Assembly (NCBI GenBank): GCA_026686845.1 | Contig: JAIVEN010000021.1 | Location: forward strand, 27,484,001-27,548,000 | Length of the DNA stretch: 64,000 nt | Reading direction: 5' to 3' | DNA from: Adenanthera pavonina | Lineage: Eukaryota; Streptophyta; Magnoliopsida; Fabales; Fabaceae | Shown here: positions 58,084-64,000 of the stretch, piece after piece | Layout: the number at the start of each line of letters is the position of its first letter | How positions within the stretch are numbered: the stretch's first letter is position 1 | The notes under the pieces: model-generated | What the model was told of the DNA's origin: nothing | Database searches by the model: none | What the model saw: the letters and a program-made list of their open reading frames with translations, nothing else | Made by a program: the position numbers and the translations under genes

Positions 58084-60216
58084 GTAGCATTTTGTGATAG
58101 TGTGTATTAGTATGGAAACTCAAGTATTTCGAATATTGCTACAAAAATAGTTACAAGAAATTAGATAAAGAAACAAACTAAAATTCCATCTCTTCCTCCT
58201 TTGCTCTAAAGATGGTAGCTTCCAGCTTCCATGCTTGGCTTGAAGATGTCCACGTGGTACTCAAAGAACATGAATAAAAAAGTACCAGCATCTACTCATT
58301 ATGATTACCTGATATTTAGATAATAATCACCAAAATTTAGAAACCAAATTATTCAGGTAAATCCCAATTCAAGATGTCAATTCATCCACTCATGTTATTT
58401 GTTTTCCACGGCTCAGAAGCAAGAAAAACAAAAGGAATGAAAGTTTATTTCTGCATCACGAAGAAAGCTACAAAATAACATAATCCTTCAAAGCATTCCA
58501 ATCAAATCTAATAGCTTTTCCTCTTATACTAAAGCAAGGAGTACACAGCTAAGCCATGCCAAGAAAACCACGCCACAATCATTACTAATGCCACCATTGC
58601 ATACAACGAGTCATAAAGTAAGTATGCCACATAATTCAAAGTTCATTTCTATGACCAAGTGAAGCTTAATGATAAATCCTCTAATATGCTTAAAAGCTGA
58701 AACCATATAGAACTAAACGAGGAAACTTGCAACCATCAATGTATCAAGATATGTATGTTAAATCAGTCAAACCAAAGGAATGGAAAATCACAGTAACATG
58801 AAAAATAAATCCTCTAATATGCTTAAAAGCTGAAACCATATAGAACTAAACGAGGAACATAACTTGTAACTATCAATGTATCAAGATGTGTATGTTAAAT
58901 CAGTCAAACCAAAGGAATGGTAAATCACAGTAACATGAAAAATATGATGGAGGTTCAAGGAATTTTCATGCTCACACAAATTCTACATCCAAATCACTTT
59001 ACAGAGGCTAAGACCAAAGCCATATAGTCGTTTCTATAAAATTGACAGATTCTATGTATTTTTAAGTAGCAAAGTCTTTTGATAAAAAATCGCAAAACCG
59101 AATGGTCATTGTTTTGAACCAAAATCACCGCAATTTTCAGGTAAAAAAAATCAAGACCAAATGAATAAATTCTCACTGTTACAACAAGGTCGTAGGTATA
59201 GATTCAAAGGAACAAGCTTCAAGCGGAGTATATACTATCCAAAAGACAAGCTAGGTGTCTGATTTCAATCTTAAAGTACCAAGTAACACTGGGCAACAAA
59301 TAATGGTGCACACAGACTAGACTACCACGATCCCATCTACTTATGATTATCAAGAACAACATTGAATGCATTCCCAAACACCACAAAAATGAACTTTTGG
59401 ACCGAAAAGAACAAAGGAAAATAAGAGTTCCATTCCAATACAAATCATAAAACCAAACTCATGATTCCTGTCAACAAGAAGAAGGGTATTTCTATTAAGC
59501 TTAAGCAAAATTTATGCAGCCATAGAAATTTCTCGAGCTCAAATAAAAGCCAAATGAACACTTTCCCAAGCGTGAAGTTGGTCCTATGCACTTATGTAGG
59601 AACAATAAGTTACAGCGAGCTTCCTATCCGTAAACGAAACCAATAAGACCTATTTTCGAGCTTAGATTAGTCAATCATAACGCAATTCACGCATAAGGAT
59701 ATAAGGCATTCTCATAACTTATTCTAGCACTCTCTTAATAACGAGAAATTTGATGCCGAAAGCAAAAATCTTCACTACATGCTTGACCAGTTTCAACATC
59801 AATGAACAACTAACAAACACACTCACTAATACGAAGACCCCTAGCTTTACAAAAGCAATCACATCAGTGTTGGGCCTAATGAGCAGAAACTTATTCATAT
59901 GATTTTGAGGAGGACAAAGATGCTAAAGAACAGAGCCAGACAAAAATTCCGAAGCCAAAGGAGACCCAAACTAAAAGCATATATTTATATTCCAGGAATC
60001 AAATAGTATTCTAGTGATATAAACAATTAGGGGAACCATGAACCGTGAAGAATAAAAGGAACGCAAGAAGCAGACTCACACTTGGTAGCCCTTGACTTAT
60101 CGACTTTCTTAGCCAAGACTGATGGGTTCCAAGAGGCCGTGGAAACTGGTGGTTGCAATATCAGAAGACTTACCTAAGTTCTGAAGTTCCAATGGGTCAA
60201 AAATCACAAAGAATTT
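58084..60216 (-). other. Possible minus-strand transcript of unknown function
   Basis: Evidence is indirect. On the minus strand there are two good donors close together, GAACTTAG|GTAAGTC (about 60173) and CCAAGT|GTGAGTC (about 60080). These would be alternative 5' splice sites of an upstream exon in the GC-rich island at 60217-60720. About 1.9 kb downstream a short open piece near 58260-58197 ends EAGSYHL and a stop. I could not build a continuous protein, so this may be a non-coding RNA or nothing. A 133-bp tandem duplication lies inside at 58672-58938. Confidence 0.2.
58672..58940. repeat. 133-bp tandem duplication
   Basis: Units at 58672-58804 and 58805-58940 share TCCTCTAATATGCTTAAAAG and AATCAGTCAAACCAAAGGAA. 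They differ at only a few bases plus a small insertion in the second unit, so the duplication is recent. Confidence 0.95.
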
Positions 60217-60723
60217 ATGATGTCGTCTTTGCTTCTTGCTACACCTGAGAGGCTAAAGTCTTCTTTCCGACCGCCATCGTTGAGCTCCGTCCTCCCTATT
60301 GATCCGAATCGTTTGCTCCTCCTTTCACCTACGAGCTCGTCTTCATCTGCTGCGTACTCCGATTGCTCTCCACCTCAACTCCGATCAAAACTGTCCCTTC
60401 GATCGTTCCTCCTCTCTCCCTTGCTTCTCTTTCTGTCCGCCTCCTCCATTTTCCTCTCCAGTTGTTGCTCGAGTTCAAAGTTGGATCCTCTTTATATAGG
60501 CGAGTCGAGTGTGGCATCAACTCTCCCCTTCCGCGAGTTAATCTTCACGACGCTATATGCCCTTGCTGGCCTCTCGTCTGCCACGCCTTTCATCCTCGCC
60601 CTCATCTGTGTTGTGCTCCGTTGTCCATTGTTGCTGCCCCGGAATCGTACGAAGGAGGGGATCATTTTCTGTACCTTTACGCTGCTTCCTCTCATCTCTC
60701 ACAGCTACGATCTCCCACGCTAA
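60217..60723 (+). CDS. Uncertain Ser/Leu-rich ORF in a GC-rich island
   Basis: An open plus-strand frame of 168 residues (starts MMSSLLLATPERLKSSF) with Ser/Leu-rich hydrophobic stretches. Other frames in the same interval are also open on both strands, which is common in GC-rich leader DNA. I recognise no family. It could equally be the first exon or leader of a minus-strand transcript. The rise in GC compared with both flanks is the only support for function. Confidence 0.2.
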   Translation: MMSSLLLATPERLKSSFRPPSLSSVLPIDPNRLLLLSPTSSSSSAAYSDCSPPQLRSKLSLRSFLLSPLLLFLSASSIFLSSCCSSSKLDPLYIGESSVASTLPFRELIFTTLYALAGLSSATPFILALICVVLRCPLLLPRNRTKEGIIFCTFTLLPLISHSYDLPR

Positions 60724-63057
60724 CACTTGGAATTAGGATATGTTTGAGTCCACTAGGTTAAGGAAGTGAGGACAGTAATTTTAGTGCTCGCTTGGTCTTC
60801 ATTTTATCAAAACAGAATTTTGTTAGGTTTGGTGAAAATTGGTTTCGAATTAACGTGTTTTATATTAGTATGTTTTACTTAAAAATTGATTTTAACAAGA
60901 ATGATTATATTTAGATGAATTTAATAAAAAATATTATTAGATATGTAATTAATGCTTACATTTAGTTTAACATTTCAACCTAATAGATATGGTTGCTTAT
61001 GAGAGAATTAACTTTTGAGCCCACTAGAGTTTAATAAAATCATCAAAGCACATTAAAAAAAATATATCAAATCAACTTTTGAACCCAAATTTTGGGAACT
61101 AGTAACTAAATAGATCTTTAATATTTGGAGAGAAGGGTTTTAAAATTCTCTTATTTAAAATAATCAAAGGGGAGAAGGTTATAGAAATTTTAATGTTCCC
61201 TTATTTAGTTGGAAATTTAATAATAGATTTATAATTATATCCTTATATCTTAGATTTATTATTTTAGTGGAAGCAACCAACTAAAAAAAATGAGAAGAGG
61301 GCAGTGTAACTCACACAAGTTAAGTGCAAGTGCGACGACAATGATGAGACTCACACAAGTCAAGTACAACGACAATAATGAGATAAAGGGGAAGCAAGGA
61401 AATGAGAAGGAAAGCTAGCAATCAATACAAGTGGGATGAAGACCAGCGTCAAAGAGTAGAGAAGTTGGGGATGGCAAAGAAGGTGGATGGCAACGGCAAT
61501 GGCGACGACACAGGCTGGGTATGGAGAGATTGACAACAATGATGTAGCATTGACGATGGCGACGACACGATGTTTTGGTAATATTTAGAAAATTCAAGGG
61601 TAAAGTAGTCATAAAATCCTCTCTTTCCTAGAAAAAAACTCTCAATTTGGAAGGGATCTAAAATGGGAAATGAAGGGGGAGGGGAGGGGAATGTTTTGAT
61701 ATCCTCCCCTTTAATTTTCTAAAACAAACAAGGGTATGGGACCAAATCTCCTCCATTTAGAGCTGTCAAAAACACGAGCCCGAAAAGCCCTAAAATATTA
61801 GCGAGATCGGGCCTCAATTTTGGAAGCAAATATATAATCTGGGCTTTTTGAGTCAAACCCATGGCGGGTCAGCTCAAAAACTCAATTTCTTTTTTCTTTT
61901 TTTTTATTTAAAATATTAAAAAATACATATTATTTTATTAATTAGTGATATATAAATTGTAAAATTTAAATATTATGTTAGTTTTTTTATAAATTATGAT
62001 AATAATTAGTTATATTAATTCAAAAAATTATATAAAAAATATTAAAAATATTTAAAATATTTAAAAAAAAAAGCCCCCTGGGCCGGCCCGTAGGCCTAAT
62101 TCTACGAGCTTAGGCTTGAAAATTCAAGTCCATTTATCAAATCGGACTTTTCGACCCGGTCAAAGGCGGGTTGGCCCAAATGGGTCGAGTTGATCCGATT
62201 TGACAACTCTACCTCCATTCACCTCTTTTTTTATTAAAAAATCTGGAACTAAATAGGTTCTAATTCCCCAATGTTATTTTTATATTTTGGTTTTTAACTT
62301 TTTCTTGGTTTTTGGCTTTGAGTTTATTTAGTTAATTAAGTTTTCAACCTCTATTAAATGTCTTTTTTTCCAAAAAAAAAAAAGAGCTACCAATCTTATC
62401 TTAATATATTCAAAAAGGAAGATTTACTGACTCCTAACGGATTTTTAATTTTTTATAATTTTGATAAATCCTAAAAATGAAGATTAAATTTGAAGAGGGA
62501 TTTTTTGGAATTTCTTTCTTTTTTAGAAAATTTGCATTTAACTTAAAATCACATGATAATTACCAATTTACTTGAAATTAAAATAAAAGGTTATTTTTTT
62601 CTGATTTTCACCTATTATTATTTTTTTATTTTTGATTTATTTTTTTTTTAAAAGTCCAAACAAAATATGGTGATCACGTCCGTGCTAGAGAAATCCCATA
62701 TAAATCCAGACCGAAGGATTCAACTCAGACCCCAAACACCAAATGCATCTAATTCTTAACATCATGTCTTGCAGGTTACTGATTATTCCAACAAGAGAGC
62801 ATTTACATTTAGTCAACAACTTTTCATGGAGTTCCCTTGAACCAAGAAGCATTGGAATTTGGAAGACACAGTGCTGCACAATGAATGTTCATGACGAAGC
62901 CATAGTAAAATCTTCAAATCCTCTAAAAATTCTTACAATGATAAACTTCTTCAATTCTACATGAAAAAGAAACCTGACTTCTCTTCTCTAACTATTAAAC
63001 ATGTTGGAGGAAGACCAATAAAAACATGCACGAACTACAATCTAACGTAACCCGGCT
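60724..63057. other. Intergenic repeat-rich region
   Basis: Contains a partial copy of the dispersed repeat (about 60790-60955), a purine-rich stretch near 61100-61740 resembling other GGGAGGGG-type MITE DNA, the hAT MITE at 61758-62211, and AT-rich sequence. The ORFs at 62685-62964 have no domain. No gene is supported. Confidence 0.55.
61758..62211. mobile_element. hAT-type MITE, 454 bp, perfect 8-bp target duplication
   Basis: Ends TAGAGCTGTCAAAA and ATTTGACAACTCTA are flanked on both sides by CCTCCATT (61750-61757 and 62212-62219). The exact duplication means a relatively recent insertion. It is the same family as 57153-57602: both have GC-richer arms with GGGTCGA/GCCCG words and a matching AT-rich core. 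It encodes no transposase. Confidence 0.95.
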
Positions 63058-64000
63058 TCATAGTTTCAAATGACGAGGAACCCGACCACATCTACTCTGT
63101 GATCTTAGTATCTCTTTTGCAAAATCTTGATTGCCTGTTAACAGGAGCCCATTTAATACTCGATTAAAAGTAAACTTTCGAGGTAAGAAGCCTCTATCAA
63201 TCATTTCCATTAACAATTTCCCAGCTACCACTAAATCATCTGGTTTCTTCCTCACAAACAAGTCACTAATCAGAATGTTATACGTGTCCAGATTGGGCAA
63301 GCATGACCTGTTTCTCATCTTCTCAAGCATGTCCAAACCCTTCTCAATTTCCCCGGCATCACAGAAGTATCGTATCATGACATTATATGTCTGAACATTT
63401 GGCTGACAGTCATCTTCCTCCATTCTCACCATAAACTCCAAGGCCCTCTGCATGTCACCAGTATGACACAACCCTCTGATAATTACATTGAAAGTAATTG
63501 AATTAGGTACATAACCCTTTCTCATCATCTCTTCAAAGACCAATATAGCATTTTCCACACTATCCTTCTTGCATAAAACTTGAATCAAAGCATTATACGT
63601 TGCTACTGAAGGAAGCACACCCTCCCTAACCATCTCATCAAAAACCTTTCTAGCTTTCTTAATTTCACCTACAACACCAAACCCATGAACCGTGGTAGTA
63701 TAGGTAACAACATCAATATCACATTTCCTCTTCTTCATTTCCAAAAAGAAATCCCAAGCTTCCTTCAACTGACCGGACTTAAAATACCCCTTAAGCAATA
63801 TATTATATGTAGTTAAAGTTGGGGTCAATCCCCTTTCTACCATCTCTTTCATCACCTCCATCGCCTTGGGCGTTCGCTTAATTAAGCACCAACCATTAGC
63901 AATTATGTTATAACTGATGCTATCAGCCTTAAATCTACCCCTGAAAACCTTGAACAATTTATAAGCCATCTCTACTCGTTTGGACTTGCACAACACATCG
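63058..64000 (-). CDS. OTP43: P-class PPR protein, OTP43-like, C-terminal part (start outside window)
   Basis: The frame is open to the right window edge and stops at 63058-63060, giving the last 312 or more residues. It contains about eight 35-residue pentatricopeptide repeats with the usual TYN.LI.G.C...G.....A..F..M pattern. Phrases such as NGWCLIKRTPKAMEV, VVTYTTTVHGFGVVGEI, GVLPSVATYNALIQVLCKKD and CLPNLDTYNILIS.LFVRKK match Arabidopsis At1g74900 (OTP43) closely. OTP43 is a mitochondrial PPR needed for trans-splicing of nad1 intron 1. PPR repeats bind RNA base by base, and the organelle targeting peptide would be in the missing N terminus. No DYW or E domain is present. Orthology is inferred from remembered sequence and should be confirmed. 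Confidence 0.85.
   Translation of the reverse strand, partial: DVLCKSKRVEMAYKLFKVFRGRFKADSISYNIIANGWCLIKRTPKAMEVMKEMVERGLTPTLTTYNILLKGYFKSGQLKEAWDFFLEMKKRKCDIDVVTYTTTVHGFGVVGEIKKARKVFDEMVREGVLPSVATYNALIQVLCKKDSVENAILVFEEMMRKGYVPNSITFNVIIRGLCHTGDMQRALEFMVRMEEDDCQPNVQTYNVMIRYFCDAGEIEKGLDMLEKMRNRSCLPNLDTYNILISDLFVRKKPDDLVVAGKLLMEMIDRGFLPRKFTFNRVLNGLLLTGNQDFAKEILRSQSRCGRVPRHLKL

Noticed and set aside
1..64000. Undescribed multi-gene system such as a biosynthetic cluster or defence island
   Set aside because: The neighbouring genes belong to unrelated plant pathways and are spaced as ordinary eudicot loci; only the isomerase pair is functionally linked.

Overview
The window is nuclear DNA from a flowering plant, most probably a woody eudicot. 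The genes have many introns with GT..AG (and a few GC..AG) borders, the intergenic DNA is very AT-rich and full of small transposons, and the proteins are plant families: Aux/IAA, chloroplast isopropylmalate isomerase, kiwellin, an LRR receptor-like protein and an OTP43-like PPR. I cannot name the species from sequence alone. No operons, CRISPR arrays or prokaryotic systems are present.

Layout. 1-4.2 kb (minus): the 5' part of a TPR/HAT-type repeat protein that runs off the left edge and carries a duplicated three-exon module. 6.0-7.8 kb (plus): a single-exon C2-domain protein. 10.7-13.0 kb (plus): a five-exon Aux/IAA repressor of the IAA12/IAA13 type. 16.8-18.1 kb (plus): a small membrane/coiled-coil protein of unknown function. 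19.6-26.2 kb and 27.9-33.8 kb (both minus): two tandem 15-exon genes for the large subunit of 3-isopropylmalate dehydratase (leucine biosynthesis). The promoter-distal copy (A) has a changed active-site region. 35.7-36.3 kb (minus): kiwellin. 38.5-42.3 kb (plus): an LRR receptor-like protein with a copia relic in its likely last intron. 43-54 kb: a transposon-rich stretch with a dead mariner-like transposase, an inverted pair of roughly 500-bp repeats, a broken acidic ORF and a 147-148 bp satellite-like array. 54.5-55.7 kb (plus): an EF-hand plus zinc-finger gene broken by a one-base frameshift. 56.6-58.0 kb: three different MITEs side by side. 58-60.7 kb: possible minus-strand transcript, unclear. 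61.8-62.2 kb: a hAT MITE with a perfect 8-bp target duplication. 63.1-64 kb (minus): the C-terminal part of an OTP43-like mitochondrial PPR protein, cut by the window edge.

The genes are independent plant loci. The only functionally linked pair is the isopropylmalate isomerase tandem. Exon borders were read by hand from splice sites and reading frame; every join reported for the TPR, Aux/IAA, small-membrane and isomerase genes keeps frame. I did not find a convincing undescribed system. The best leads are the diverged isomerase copy with its GC-AG introns, the module duplication in the TPR gene, and the MITE clusters.
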